Assembly: GCA_018433595.1 (NCBI GenBank)
Contig: JAHDQY010000010.1
Location: 17,190 to 81,189 of the forward strand
Reading direction: 5' to 3'
Length of the DNA stretch: 64,000 nt
From: Synergistales bacterium
GTDB taxonomy: Bacteria > Synergistota > Synergistia > Synergistales > Aminithiophilaceae
A model generated the notes under the pieces. That model did no database searches and was not told the origin of the DNA. It was given only the letters and a program-made list of their open reading frames with translations. A program made the translations under genes and the position numbers. This document shows positions 46,796 to 56,573 of this stretch, in pieces (within the stretch, counting starts at the first letter, position 1; every line of letters starts with the position of its first letter).

Positions 46796-48859
46796 TCAGC
46801 TTCTTTTTCCGATGGGGATGAGACCGGATGGGCCGTCTCCCTCAAGACGGAAGTGTCCCAGCAGGCTCTGGAGCTCACGAGCCGTTTCGGAGAGAATCTG
46901 CGCCTCGCGGGCGATGGACTCGGAGGCCCCGGAGGTCTCTTCGGTGGCTTTGCGCACGGTTTGGACCGTTTCCGCCATCGTCGCCGTTCCCCTGGCGACG
47001 GCGTCGACGGCCGTCGCCATTTCGCCGCTTGAGGCGGCCTGTTCCTCGGCGACGGCCGCCAGGTTCTGCATGGCATCGAGGGTCCCGGCGATTTCGTCGG
47101 CGCTCCGCTTGAGCCCTTCCCGGGCCTTCCGGGCCCGCCGGGCGGTCTCTTCGAGGATCTCCGTGGCCCGCCTTGAGGCGGCCACGGAGCCTGACGAGTG
47201 CTCGCGGAGGGTGACGATGAGGGCGTTGATCTCCTTGGCGGCCTGCCCCGACTCTTCGGCCAGCTTGCGGACCTCTTCGGCGACGACGGCGAATCCCCGC
47301 CCGTGTTCGCCGGCCCGGGCGGCCTCGATGGCGGCGTTCAGCGCCAGCAGGTTCGTCTGGTCGGCGATGGAGGTGATCGAGCTGACGAACCCGGTGATCC
47401 GGCGGACGGCCTCTTCGAGAAGGGCCGCCTTGGCGACGTTGTCGGCGGAGACCGTCTCCACATTGACGATATCGGCGATGACGCCCGTGACTTCCTCGAC
47501 GGCCGATTCGGTCATCTCCCGGGTCCTGGCGGCTCCTTCGGCCCCTTCCGAGGCGGCTTGGGCCGTGGTGTGGGAAGCGCTGGCTATCTCCTCGACGCCG
47601 GCGTTGGTTTCTTCCAGGTCGGCGGCATTGGCTTGGAACTGTCCGGCCATCTGGTCCATGGAGCCTCGGATTTCCTCCATGGAGGCCACCGTCTCTTCCG
47701 AGAAGGCCGCCAGGGACTCGGCTCGGTCCAGGGTGTCGCGGGCCGCCCCGTCGGCGTTTTCGACCAGCTTCCGAAGGCCGGCGACCATGCCGTTCAGGGC
47801 CGTTCCGATCCGGTCCAGCTCATCGCGGTCCCGCCCCTCGTAGCGGGCTGTCAGGTCGCCGCCGCTGATTCTGTCCGTCGTCTCCAGCAGCCGTGCCAGG
47901 GACTTCTGGATGCCCCTGGAGATGACGATGATCAGAGCCAGGGCGATGATCAGGGCCGAGACCCCCAGCAGGGCCTGAGTGCGCGTCAGGGCCTCCACGG
48001 CGGCGTGGATCTCGGCGACGGGGTACTCCAGGGCCAGGAAAAGGCCTTTCCCGGTGGGGGCGAAAAACAGCCGTTTCTCTCGGCTGTCGAGGGGGGAGCG
48101 GTAGTCTCCGAAACCCGATTCGCCGGCCAGCATCCTGCGGCCCAGCCTCTCCATCTCATCGGTGACGACGGAAGAGATCCTGACGATGTTCTCTTTCATG
48201 ATCCATCCCTCGTCGGGGGCGGCGATGACGTTCCCCGAACCGTCGACGAGGAGTCCGAAGCCCTTGCCCAGGATTTTCTGATTGACGATGAAGGCGTTCA
48301 GCGCCGTCGTCTCCACGTCGAGGCCGATGACGCCGACGAGCTTCCCCTTCTCCTTGAAAGGGGCGGCGAGGCTGACGACCATCCTGCCCGTGATGCCGTC
48401 CTGGTAGGGGTCGGAGATGATCATTTTTCCGGAGTCGGCGGCCTGACGGTACCAGGACCGGACTGTCGGATCGTAATCGTCCGCCGGTACCCACCCCGTG
48501 CCGTCGGAGAAGCTTTCGGCGCCTTTAAGCCCTTCGAAGGCGAAAAACACGTCTTTGACGCCGAAGGCCTTGTTCCCCTCGGTGTAGCGGGCCATGTGGG
48601 GCTGGAGCTCCTCCGCCGTCCGTCCGAACCCGGCCTCACGGAGCTGGAGGACTCCCTCTCGGATGTTGGCCAGGGCCATTTCGAGGCGCTCGAAGTAGAG
48701 TGCTCCGCCGTGGGTCACCGTGGCCGCCGTCTCGACTCCGACGGCGTTGAGCTGGTTTTCCATGGCGGAGCGGCTTTTCACGTAGCCCACTCCGGTCATG
48801 GCGGAGATGAGCAGGGCGACGGCAAGGGCCATGGCCCAGAGCTTGGTGCGTATCGTCAT
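46796..48859 (-). CDS. Methyl-accepting chemotaxis protein with dCache sensor
   Basis: 687 residues: TM1 about 7-26, a dCache periplasmic sensor containing [18 protein letters not shown] (residues near 120, the amino-acid-type Cache signature region) and [21 protein letters not shown]2 near 308-328, HAMP and a signalling coil with [30 protein letters not shown]. The YxxxRxWYxxA-like segment matches Cache sensors of amino acids and related ligands. ATG 48859 has GGGAGGGGA upstream. Its leader contains two hairpins. Confidence 0.93.
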   Translation of the reverse strand: MTIRTKLWAMALAVALLISAMTGVGYVKSRSAMENQLNAVGVETAATVTHGGALYFERLEMALANIREGVLQLREAGFGRTAEELQPHMARYTEGNKAFGVKDVFFAFEGLKGAESFSDGTGWVPADDYDPTVRSWYRQAADSGKMIISDPYQDGITGRMVVSLAAPFKEKGKLVGVIGLDVETTALNAFIVNQKILGKGFGLLVDGSGNVIAAPDEGWIMKENIVRISSVVTDEMERLGRRMLAGESGFGDYRSPLDSREKRLFFAPTGKGLFLALEYPVAEIHAAVEALTRTQALLGVSALIIALALIIVISRGIQKSLARLLETTDRISGGDLTARYEGRDRDELDRIGTALNGMVAGLRKLVENADGAARDTLDRAESLAAFSEETVASMEEIRGSMDQMAGQFQANAADLEETNAGVEEIASASHTTAQAASEGAEGAARTREMTESAVEEVTGVIADIVNVETVSADNVAKAALLEEAVRRITGFVSSITSIADQTNLLALNAAIEAARAGEHGRGFAVVAEEVRKLAEESGQAAKEINALIVTLREHSSGSVAASRRATEILEETARRARKAREGLKRSADEIAGTLDAMQNLAAVAEEQAASSGEMATAVDAVARGTATMAETVQTVRKATEETSGASESIAREAQILSETARELQSLLGHFRLEGDGPSGLIPIGKRS

Positions 48860-48889
48860 CGTTATCGTCCCCTCCCTGGCTGGTTTTCC

Positions 48890-48934
48890 GCCTTGAAGAC
48901 GAGGCCGCGTCTTCAAGGCGCCGCCTCCAGGCGG
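48890..48934 (-). promoter_or_regulatory. Two stacked hairpins in chemoreceptor leader
   Basis: GCCTTGAAGACG (48890-48901) pairs with CGTCTTCAAGGC (48908-48919), a perfect 12-bp stem, and CCGCCT pairs with AGGCGG (48921-48934). They lie about 30 bases before the start codon on the minus strand. No c-di-GMP riboswitch consensus was seen. They could regulate mRNA stability or translation. Confidence 0.45.
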
Positions 48935-49080
48935 ACAGAAAAAATAAAACATTATAATTATCAATGATAGAGCATCTATTCAATATATTCAAGAGAAGGA
49001 AGCGTTAAATCAATCTGTCGAGTTGTTCATTATTAAAGGCTGATAACGAGGGGATCTGAGGGGGCGGTCTTGTAGAAAAA

Positions 49081-49114
49081 GCCGGGGGGAGAGCCTTAAG
49101 GCTCTCCCCCCGGC
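49081..49114 (-). terminator. Terminator of the seven-gene operon
   Basis: A perfect 15-bp stem (49081-49095 with 49100-49114) around TTAA, followed on the minus strand by five Ts. It ends the operon 24 bases after the soluble chemoreceptor stop. Confidence 0.85.
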
Positions 49115-49138
49115 GCAGGGTCACGGCGGGAGTCTGGG

Positions 49139-49978
49139 CTACAGCTTGATCTCCTTCAGGTTCGTCTGGGCCCGGACGACGGAGGAGATGATGGCGGTCA
49201 TGGCGTCGAAGCGTTTGATGGCCTCTTCGAGGACGACGACGGAACGAGACATCTCCTCCGACCCCTCTCCGACCTGAGCGCCGGAGCGCTCCATGATCTC
49301 GGTGATGCGGCCCATGAAGACCTGATTGCGGTCCAAGAAGGTCATGAAGGTGTCCAGCGAAGTTCGGATGACGCCGAACATTTCGCTCACCTTCTGGACG
49401 TTCTCCATGGCCAGGGTCACCGAACGGGAGATCTCCCCGACCTGGGCCGAGATGGCTTCGGAGGAGACCTTCGTTTCGACGGCCAGCTTCTGGACCTCCG
49501 AGGCGACGATGGCGAATCCCCGGCCGTGTTCGCCGGCCCTGGCGGCCTCGATGGAGGCGTTCAGGGCCAGAAGGTTCGTCTGCTTGGCGATGTTCTGGAT
49601 GGTCTTGGACATCTTCTCGATCTCCTTGAAGGAGTTGAGGGTCTCGAAGGTGACCTCGACGGTGCGATTCACGTCGTCATTCATGTTGGCCAGGTCGGTG
49701 CCGGATTTCTGAAGCTCCTCCTCCAGGCGGGCATGGAGGCCGTTGATCTCCTCGATTCCCTTCCGAGCCTCGTCGCTGCTGGCGACGAACTCGGTGACTG
49801 TCCGCCTCAGCTTTTCCGAGAGATCGCGGAATCGGACGGCGATCCGGGCGAGCTCCTTCTGGACGATGACGACGCGCCGTACCAGGACGGAGTCGAGCTT
49901 GGCCATGAAGGAGTTGAGAAGCGAGCCGGCGAAAAAGGCAGACGAAAGGGTCTTGATGAGTTTGTTTTGAGCCGCCAT
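49139..49978 (-). CDS. Soluble chemoreceptor (signalling domain only)
   Basis: A 279-residue cytoplasmic MCP without a membrane helix or HAMP domain. The coiled-coil signalling hairpin has its tip at [40 protein letters not shown] (residues about 128-167). The short N-terminus contains no recognisable sensor fold, so input probably comes from a partner. The neighbouring gene encodes an ODP-type di-iron protein, the partner known for a soluble spirochaete chemoreceptor. Start ATG 49978 follows GGGGGAGAGG; the gap to ODP is 12 bases. Confidence 0.9.
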   Translation of the reverse strand: MAAQNKLIKTLSSAFFAGSLLNSFMAKLDSVLVRRVVIVQKELARIAVRFRDLSEKLRRTVTEFVASSDEARKGIEEINGLHARLEEELQKSGTDLANMNDDVNRTVEVTFETLNSFKEIEKMSKTIQNIAKQTNLLALNASIEAARAGEHGRGFAIVASEVQKLAVETKVSSEAISAQVGEISRSVTLAMENVQKVSEMFGVIRTSLDTFMTFLDRNQVFMGRITEIMERSGAQVGEGSEEMSRSVVVLEEAIKRFDAMTAIISSVVRAQTNLKEIKL

Positions 49979-49990
49979 GCGCCTCTCCCC

Positions 49991-50788
49991 CTAACGGCGT
50001 CCGACGATGGCCGGTGTTCCCTTGCCGAGCCATTCGTCGATGATGTCGACGCCGCAGCGCAGTTCCCGGAACCAGGCCAGAAAGCGCCTGGCGGCCTCCC
50101 CCTTCATGATGGCGCCGTGCTGGGGGGCAATGGCTGCGATGTCATGGCGCTCCACCAGGTCGACCCAGCGGCGGCAGGCGGTATTGGAGGCCATGTAGCG
50201 GCGATGGAAGCCCTCCATGTACCGGACGTGGTCATCGAAGTTTTCGACGAAGGGGTAGCGTTTGCCGGGCGGAAAGATGGCGGCGCCGATGTCGCCGGAA
50301 AAGAGAATCTTCGAGCGCCTGTCGTAGGCGCAGAACTGACCCGTCGAGTGGAGGAAATGGGCCGGTATCAGGTCGATGACGTCGCCGCTTTTCAGGGTCA
50401 GCGCTCCTCCCTGATCGGCGATGGGCGTGATCCGCCTCTGGTCGTAAATGCCGAAGTGGGGGAGGAAGCGGGTCCAGAGGCTGCTGATGTGGACCTGGGA
50501 TCTGGGGGCGATGGAGAGCCAGAGGGTGATCCCCGAGGAGACGTCGGGGTCCTGATGGGAGTAGAAGATGTGGCGGATGTCTTCCGGATCGACGCGCTCG
50601 GCCACGTTGGCCAGGACCTGGGGAAAGACGTGGGCGCCTCCGGGATCGAAGAGGACGGCCTCTTCGCCGGAGGTCAAAAGATACTGGTTCGTCTGGACGA
50701 CGCCCTCCTCTTCCTGTTCCTCCCATCCGAGGAGGCAGAAGGCGTGCTTTCCCTCTTCGTAGAGGGGAAGGGTGGTGACGCGGGTCAT
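49991..50788 (-). CDS. ODP-type oxygen-binding di-iron protein (metallo-beta-lactamase fold)
   Basis: A 265-residue flavodiiron-like protein lacking the flavodoxin domain. The metal motif is SHQDPDVSSG (His78, Asp80, Asp82), with further ligands in PAHFLHSTGQF near 145, LFSGDIGAA near 168 and APQHGAIM near 225. The HxxDPD version, rather than HxHxDH, marks the ODP family, which binds O2 or iron as a chemotaxis sensor in Treponema. It sits next to a soluble chemoreceptor, the same pairing. ATG 50788 overlaps the GGDEF-protein stop (ATGA). Confidence 0.85.
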   Translation of the reverse strand: MTRVTTLPLYEEGKHAFCLLGWEEQEEEGVVQTNQYLLTSGEEAVLFDPGGAHVFPQVLANVAERVDPEDIRHIFYSHQDPDVSSGITLWLSIAPRSQVHISSLWTRFLPHFGIYDQRRITPIADQGGALTLKSGDVIDLIPAHFLHSTGQFCAYDRRSKILFSGDIGAAIFPPGKRYPFVENFDDHVRYMEGFHRRYMASNTACRRWVDLVERHDIAAIAPQHGAIMKGEAARRFLAWFRELRCGVDIIDEWLGKGTPAIVGRR

Positions 50789-53277
50789 GGAGATCCCTCC
50801 TTATGAAAGATGTCGATCGTGGCGGCTTTTTCCGCCGGTGACAGGACGACGTCGAATGCCCGGTCCAGCGAGGCCGCGTCCAGACCGAGGAAGGCGTCGA
50901 CGACGGCAGGGTCAAAGGCCTTGCCCGATTCGGCCTCGATTTCCGCCAGGGCCTCCAGTGTGCCCAGAGGGGAACCCTTCCGCCCCGATCGTCGCTCCTC
51001 GTAGGCCAGGGCGACGGCCAGAAGACGGGCCTCCAGGGGAATCGCGTCGCCTGTGAGTCCTTGAGGGCGGCCTCGGCCGTCCCACCGTTCGTGATGGCTG
51101 CCGATGGCTTCGGCCAGGGGCGCCAGGTCGGGCCAGATCCGGGCTATCCGGGCCCCGACGTCGGCGTGGTGTCGTCTCTCGTCGATTTCGTCGTTGACGG
51201 CGGCCTTGCCCAGGTCGTGGTAACGGGCCAGAAGGGCGAGACGATGCCGATGGGCGCCCTCCAGTTTCAGCCCGTCGGCCAAGGCGTCGAGGATCAGGGT
51301 CAGGCGCCGCTGATGGCCGTCGTCAAGGCCGTCGCGCTTTTCCAGAAGGGTCTCGATGTTTTTGCGGAAGCGGGCCGCCATCCGGCCCGAATGGGCCGCT
51401 TTGGATCGGTACATCGCGTTGTCCGCGTCGGCGATGAGCTGGGCCAGGGTCCTCCCGCCCCGCTCGCGCCAGGCCCAGCCGACGGAGAGAAAGAGAGGGG
51501 CCGTTGCACCGTCGTCGACGGCGGCCTCCAGGGCGTCGTTGAGGCGCTCCAGGACGAGTCTCAGCCCCGGGGCGCTGCAGTGGGGGAGAAGGACGAAAAA
51601 CTCGTCGCCGCCGCAGCGGGCGATGATGTCGGAGTCTCGGAAAGACCGTCTCAGGACCGATGCGGCCCGGCGGAGAAGATCGTCGCCGGCGCCGTGTCCC
51701 AGAGCGTCGTTGACGGTCTTCAGCCCGTCGACGTCGATGGTGACGACGGCCAGGGGGTCGTAGCGCCCGTCCTCGTAGAGGGCGGCCTGCTCCTCGAAGA
51801 AGGTTCGGTTGTAAAGCCCCGTCAGTCCGTCGTGAAGGCTCAGGTGAAGCAGCTGTTCCTCCAGCTTCTTGCGTTCGGTGATGTCCAGGATGACGCCGTC
51901 GAACCAGAAGGCCGACGCCGTCGGATCGTAGAGGAACTGCCCCTTGTCGAAGACCCATCGGATGGAGCCGTCGCGGCGGAGAATCCGGTAGGTCAGGGCG
52001 AAGGGGCGCCTCTCGTTTCGGCAGAGCTTGGCGCCCTCCCGGACGGCGTTTCGGTCGTCGGGGTGGATGATTTCGGCGAAGGAGCGCTCCTCGTTGAGGA
52101 GGAATTCGGTGACGCCGTAGCCGGTCAGCTCCTCGAAGGCGCCGTTGAGGTACTCCTTGGTCCAGTTGGCGTCATCCCGGCTTCGGTAGACGATGCCGGG
52201 GATGTTGTCCACGAGGGAGCGGAAGAGCTGGCTTGTCCGCCGCTCGCTGTTGCGGGCTTCGACGAGGGCCGTGATGAGGGCGTTGCCGCGGCGGGCCAGG
52301 TCGGCCATTTCGTCGCCGCCCTCCTCGGTGAGCTGTCCCTGGAGGTGGGGCGATGCGGCGATCCGCTCCATCTCTCCCCGGACGCGCTGGAGCCGTACCA
52401 GGACGAGGCGGTGGAAGAGGACGAACGAAGCCGTCAGGAGGGCCAGGAAGGCGACGGTCAGGGAGGCGATGAGGCCGACGGCGTCGGCCTTGTAGCGGGA
52501 GCGGAGGTCCGATGCGAGGCGGATGGAGGCGAGGAAGGCGGGACGGCCTTGGAGATCGAAAAGCAGCGTCGTCGCCGTGACGTCGTCTTTGCGGCGCTTG
52601 ATGAGGGGGCGGCCGGGTTCCGCGAGGAGACGTCTCGTCAGGGCGCGGTTTTCCCCGTCGGTTCCGTCGTTAAGGGGGGTGAGGTTGAGCGAGAGTCCCG
52701 TCAGAAGCGAGAGCTGGGGGATCTCGTCGTCGATGAGGCGGGCCAGGACGAGGGTCCCCCGGTCTTCTTTCTCGCTCCTGCTGTTTCTGATGGGCGAGAA
52801 GGCCGTCAGGGCGACGCCGTTGTCGAGGCGGAGAAGGCCGCTGAGGTTTCGTTCCCCCTCTCTCAGAGCGGGAAGGAGGTTTTCGACCTCCTCTTTTAGC
52901 TCTTCGAGGTGCCCCGTGCCCCTCTCGTCGAGAACCTCCCCGTGATAGAGGCGGTCTCCGTCGTCGTAGAAGAGGACGAAGTCGATTCCCATCGATTCGT
53001 CGGGGAGGTCGCTCTCCAGGTAGGTTCTGTCCGGTTCGCCGCCGGAGAGGAAGTCGCAGGTGGCGTCCCAGCGGGCGATGTCGACGGCGTAGGCGAGCAG
53101 GCTTTCGGCCTGGTAGCGGATCAGGTCCTGAAGCCGCCGGACGGCGCCCTGGGTCCGCTCCTCTTCGACGGCGGCCAGGTGTTCCGCCCCGTGGCTCGAG
53201 AGGAGCCCCGAGAGGAAGGCGAGGACGATGAGAAAGACGGCGAGGAGGCTCAGGCCCACCTTGGCGGCGATTTTCAC
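50785..53277 (-). CDS. Diguanylate cyclase with sensor, PAS and degenerate HD domain
   Basis: An 830-residue membrane protein. TM1 about 7-27, periplasmic CHASE4-like sensor (RYQAESLLAYAVDIARWDATCDF), TM2 near 270-292, HAMP, PAS about 345-465, GGDEF about 480-640, HD about 655-800. The active site CGGDEF is intact, and RDSD five residues before it is an inhibitory I-site. The HD part keeps YHDLGK and HHERWDGRGRPQGLTG but has LAVALAYEE where HD-GYP proteins have AVADVYDA, so a metal ligand is lost. Synthesis of c-di-GMP is likely. Start GTG 53277 overlaps the SpoIIE gene. Confidence 0.9.
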   Translation of the reverse strand: MKIAAKVGLSLLAVFLIVLAFLSGLLSSHGAEHLAAVEEERTQGAVRRLQDLIRYQAESLLAYAVDIARWDATCDFLSGGEPDRTYLESDLPDESMGIDFVLFYDDGDRLYHGEVLDERGTGHLEELKEEVENLLPALREGERNLSGLLRLDNGVALTAFSPIRNSRSEKEDRGTLVLARLIDDEIPQLSLLTGLSLNLTPLNDGTDGENRALTRRLLAEPGRPLIKRRKDDVTATTLLFDLQGRPAFLASIRLASDLRSRYKADAVGLIASLTVAFLALLTASFVLFHRLVLVRLQRVRGEMERIAASPHLQGQLTEEGGDEMADLARRGNALITALVEARNSERRTSQLFRSLVDNIPGIVYRSRDDANWTKEYLNGAFEELTGYGVTEFLLNEERSFAEIIHPDDRNAVREGAKLCRNERRPFALTYRILRRDGSIRWVFDKGQFLYDPTASAFWFDGVILDITERKKLEEQLLHLSLHDGLTGLYNRTFFEEQAALYEDGRYDPLAVVTIDVDGLKTVNDALGHGAGDDLLRRAASVLRRSFRDSDIIARCGGDEFFVLLPHCSAPGLRLVLERLNDALEAAVDDGATAPLFLSVGWAWRERGGRTLAQLIADADNAMYRSKAAHSGRMAARFRKNIETLLEKRDGLDDGHQRRLTLILDALADGLKLEGAHRHRLALLARYHDLGKAAVNDEIDERRHHADVGARIARIWPDLAPLAEAIGSHHERWDGRGRPQGLTGDAIPLEARLLAVALAYEERRSGRKGSPLGTLEALAEIEAESGKAFDPAVVDAFLGLDAASLDRAFDVVLSPAEKAATIDIFHKEGSP

Positions 53278-55193
53278 GGCGCCTTTCCTTTCGGCCCCAG
53301 GTATTCGAAGACGAGGAGGGTGATGTCATCGGACTGCTCCGCCTCCCCGGTGAAGGCGGCGAGGCGCCGGCGCAGGCCGTCGACGACCTCCCGGCAGGAG
53401 GCCGGGGCGAGGTCCGAGAGGGCCGAAGCGGTCCGGTCGTCGCCGAAAAGTTCCCCGTCGGCCGTCATGGCCTCGGTGACGCCGTCGGTGAAGGCCAGGA
53501 AACGCTCCCGGCTCAGGAGGAGCCTTTCGCCTTCGTCGAAGGTCATCCCCTCCAGGGCTCCCACGAGGGGGCCTCGGGGACGGGGCAGGGCCGTGACGGT
53601 CCCGTCGGGGCGGGAGAGGAGGGGTGAAGGGTGCCCCCCCGAGGCGTAGCGGAGGCGCCCGTCGCGCAGGTCGACGACGCCGAGGAAGAGGGTCACGAAC
53701 ATGGAGGCGTCGTTGCCTTCGGCCAGCTCGTCGTTGAGCCGCTCCAGGATGCGTGACGGCGACGTCTCCTCCCGCGAGAGAGCCTTGAGGAAGGTCCTGG
53801 TGACGGCCATGAAGAGGGCCGCCGGGACTCCCTTGCCCGAGACGTCGCCCACGGCGAGACAGAGGTGGTCCTCGTCGGTCATGAAGAAGTCGTAGAAGTC
53901 GCCGCCCACCTCCCGGGCCGGTTCGAGAAGGGCGTGGAGGGCGAACTCCCTTCTCTCGGGAAAGGGGGGGAAAGTCTTGGGGATGAGGCTCATCTGGATG
54001 GCCCGTCCGATGCGCAGCTCGCTTTCGATGCGTTCCCGGGCCCGGGCCGTCCGGGCGAGCTCGGCCATGTAGCTCTCAAGCTCCTCTCTCATGGAGGCGA
54101 AGGAGGCCGTCAGCCGGGAGACCTCGTCGTCGCCCCGAGGCGTGGGGAGAGGGGCCGCGGCGTCACCTCCGGCCAGGGCCTGGACGGCTCCGTCGAGGGC
54201 CCTCAGGGGCCCCGTGACGGAGCGGGCCAGAAGCCAGGTGACGGCCAGAAGGAGGAGAATGCCTGCGAAGGCGGCCGTTCCCTGGGCGCGGCTCAGGGCC
54301 GCCACGTCCCGCAGGAGCTCGCTTCGGGGGAAGAAGGCGGCAAGGGACCATCCCGTATCGCCGACGGGGGCGAAGGCGAGCCAGCCGGCCTTTCCGGCCA
54401 GGGAGGCCGGGGAAAAACCCCGTTCGCCGCCGATCATGCGCCGGCCCAGGGCGGCCAGCTCCCTGTCCTGCCAGGTCGCTGCCAGGCTGAAGAGGGTCTC
54501 GTTCATGATGAAGTCGCTGTCGGGGTGAGCGATGACGGTCCCCTGAGAGGAGATGAGGAAGGCGAAGCCTTCCCGTCCCAGCAGGGGGAGGGAGGAGAGC
54601 CGGGCCGTGAGCCACCGGAGGGAGATGTCGGCCGTGGCGACGCCGATGAAGGCCCCGTTCGTGCTGCAAAGAGGGGCGGAGTAGGTCGCCATGAGGGTGC
54701 CGCCTCCCCCCTCGTCGTAATAGGGCTCGCTCCACTGAGGCGTTCCCGCGTATCGGGGCAGAAGGTACCAGTCCTGGGTCTGGAAACGGTAGGCCTCACC
54801 GGCGAGGCTCGTCGTGGAGAGGTTTCCCCCGTCGCGGTAGACGTAGGGGGCGATGGGGAGAACGCCGCCCCTTTCGAGGACCAGGGCCGATCCGAAGATC
54901 TCGGGATTCCTCTCGACGGTCCGCTTCAGCAGATCTTCCAGCTCTCCGGCGGGAAGAAGGACGCGGCCGACGATGTCGGCGACGGTCTCGGTCGTTCGTT
55001 CCATGGCTTCGGTGACGATGGCCATGCGGTTCGCCGTCGCCTGGGCCAGCTCCACCGCCTTCCCTTCAAGCTCCTTTTCCAGAAGGGTCCGGGCCCGGAG
55101 GTAACCTGAGGCGATGACGGCCAGAAGAACCAGCCCTGAGCCGAGAACCCCCCAGAGAAGAAGCTTCCCGGCCAGGCTTCCCCGGAACCTCAC
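53274..55193 (-). CDS. dCache-HAMP-SpoIIE serine phosphatase (RsbU-like)
   Basis: A 639-residue membrane PP2C-type phosphatase. TM1 about 9-30, dCache sensor about 40-290 (QTQDWYLLPRYAG, GTLMATYSAPL), TM2 near 300-320, HAMP, then SpoIIE. Metal-binding aspartates are present in REVGGDFYDF, VGDVSGKGVPAALF, FTDGVTEAM and QSDDITLL. It should dephosphorylate the STAS antagonist encoded upstream in response to an extracytoplasmic ligand. The adjacent binding-protein gene, GTGA-coupled, may supply that ligand. Confidence 0.92.
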   Translation of the reverse strand: MRFRGSLAGKLLLWGVLGSGLVLLAVIASGYLRARTLLEKELEGKAVELAQATANRMAIVTEAMERTTETVADIVGRVLLPAGELEDLLKRTVERNPEIFGSALVLERGGVLPIAPYVYRDGGNLSTTSLAGEAYRFQTQDWYLLPRYAGTPQWSEPYYDEGGGGTLMATYSAPLCSTNGAFIGVATADISLRWLTARLSSLPLLGREGFAFLISSQGTVIAHPDSDFIMNETLFSLAATWQDRELAALGRRMIGGERGFSPASLAGKAGWLAFAPVGDTGWSLAAFFPRSELLRDVAALSRAQGTAAFAGILLLLAVTWLLARSVTGPLRALDGAVQALAGGDAAAPLPTPRGDDEVSRLTASFASMREELESYMAELARTARARERIESELRIGRAIQMSLIPKTFPPFPERREFALHALLEPAREVGGDFYDFFMTDEDHLCLAVGDVSGKGVPAALFMAVTRTFLKALSREETSPSRILERLNDELAEGNDASMFVTLFLGVVDLRDGRLRYASGGHPSPLLSRPDGTVTALPRPRGPLVGALEGMTFDEGERLLLSRERFLAFTDGVTEAMTADGELFGDDRTASALSDLAPASCREVVDGLRRRLAAFTGEAEQSDDITLLVFEYLGPKGKAP

Positions 55194-56146
55194 GGTTTTT
55201 CCTCTCCCCGGAAGGCCTCGAAGGAGGGGGCTCCGTCGATGAGGCCGACGCGCCGCAGCGTCGAGGCCGTGTGGCTGTAGGCCTCCTCGGAGAGGACTCC
55301 CATGGGCTCTTCAAGGATGGCCGGGAGGATCGTTTCCAGCATCCATCGCTGATGGGGCCTGTTGGTGGGGATGTTGTCCCGTCGCGCGTAGGCCATGACG
55401 ATGTCGAGGGCCTCTTCGGGGTTTTCGGCGGCGTAGCGCCATCCCTCCAGGGTGGCTTCGAGAAGATCGCGGCAGGCCTGGGGCCGGCTGCCGGCGAAAT
55501 CGGGGAGCGCGTAGAGGCCGTCTTCGGGGAAATCGTAGCCCTCGCGGGAGAGATCGAGGACGGTCAACGCCGTCTCTTCGATGCCCGAGAGGAAAAGAAG
55601 ATGCAGCTCGTTGTAGCTCATGGCGGAGCAGGCATCGACATGGCCCCGCCGGAAGAGGTTCACCGAATAGTGCTGGGGGACCAGGCGGGGTCGGATGTCA
55701 CGGTCTTCGAAAAGGGCGAGGTAGCCGCCCCGGAAGGCGTCGCCCCAAAGGCTCATCGGCCGGCCGTCGAGATCGTCCGGCGTCTCGATGCCCCGCTCCT
55801 TCCAGGCGACGAGAATCTGATGGGAGCGTCGGACGATCTGGCCGAGATGAACGAGAGGGACGCCGCGATCGCGGTAGAGGAGGGCCGCCGAGAGGAAGAA
55901 CGTCCCCACGTCGGCCTTTCCGTCGAGGATCGCCTCCAGGGGATCCCGGTTCGGTCCTCCCGGCAGAAGGATGACGTCAAGCCCCCGGCTGAGGTAGAAG
56001 CCCTTTTCGAAGGCGACGTAGCAGCCGGCGAACTGGGCCTGGGGGACCCACTGCAAGGCGACCCGGACCGTCGTGAAGGCACGGGCCGGGGCGACGAGGC
56101 CGATGATGAGAAGACCGACGAGCAGGGCGACGCCGCTCCGGTTCAA
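55190..56146 (-). CDS. NMT1/THI5-type periplasmic substrate-binding protein
   Basis: A 318-residue exported binding protein: signal peptide LLVGLLIIGLVAPARAF (about 8-24), then VALQWVPQAQFAGCYVAFEKGFY, the NMT1/ThiY/SsuA signature, VILLPGGPNRDPLEAILDGKADVGTF and RPMSLWGDAF. No ABC permease or ATPase is nearby. It is sandwiched between partner-switch genes with TTGA and GTGA overlaps, so it most likely acts as a ligand sensor for the phosphatase rather than in uptake. Start TTG 56146. Confidence 0.86.
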   Translation of the reverse strand: MNRSGVALLVGLLIIGLVAPARAFTTVRVALQWVPQAQFAGCYVAFEKGFYLSRGLDVILLPGGPNRDPLEAILDGKADVGTFFLSAALLYRDRGVPLVHLGQIVRRSHQILVAWKERGIETPDDLDGRPMSLWGDAFRGGYLALFEDRDIRPRLVPQHYSVNLFRRGHVDACSAMSYNELHLLFLSGIEETALTVLDLSREGYDFPEDGLYALPDFAGSRPQACRDLLEATLEGWRYAAENPEEALDIVMAYARRDNIPTNRPHQRWMLETILPAILEEPMGVLSEEAYSHTASTLRRVGLIDGAPSFEAFRGEEKP

Positions 56147-56571
56147 GGGGTTCGGCGCTCCCGGTTGATGACGAGGGCCAGAATGTTGCGGCCTCCCTCC
56201 CGGCGGTAATGGACCTCGTCGGTGACGCGGCGGATGAGGAGAACGCCCAGCCCCCCGGCGGAACGTTCCTCCAGGGGGGCGGCGAGATCCGGTTGTGGCG
56301 CCTCTTCGAGGGGATCGAAGGGGATCCCCTCGTCGACGAGTTCGACGGAAAAGCGTCTTTCGTCCTCGAGAAGGCGCACCGTCACCTCACGGGGCGGTTT
56401 TCTGTAGGCGTAGGTGCAGATGTTCACGAGAGCCTCCTCCAGGGCCAGCTCCAGATGGGGCAGCCGCCCGGAAGGGATGTCCTTCCTTTCGGCTGTGGCC
56501 GTCACGAAGGCGGTGATGTCGCCGATGTTTCCCCTTTCCGCCTCGAAGACCCGCTCCTCGACGAGCTCCAT
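56143..56571 (-). CDS. RsbW-like anti-sigma/serine kinase (GHKL)
   Basis: A 142-residue GHKL ATPase with N-box LALEEALVNICTYAY (residues about 40-54), G1-like VDEGIPFDP near 78 and G2-like GGLGVLLIRRVTDEVHY near 105. Proteins like this phosphorylate a STAS antagonist and hold back a target, often a sigma factor. Two bases separate it from the STAS gene, which should be its partner. No sigma factor is encoded near, so the output target is open. Confidence 0.9.
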   Translation of the reverse strand: MELVEERVFEAERGNIGDITAFVTATAERKDIPSGRLPHLELALEEALVNICTYAYRKPPREVTVRLLEDERRFSVELVDEGIPFDPLEEAPQPDLAAPLEERSAGGLGVLLIRRVTDEVHYRREGGRNILALVINRERRTP

Positions 56572-56573
56572 GG

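Noticed and set aside
48860..49080. c-di-GMP riboswitch before the chemoreceptor
   Set aside because: Hairpins are present but the conserved GEMM sequence blocks are not.
51061..52899. 612-codon plus-strand frame opposite the GGDEF gene
   Set aside because: Antisense of an intact GGDEF protein; no start signal and no recognisable domain.
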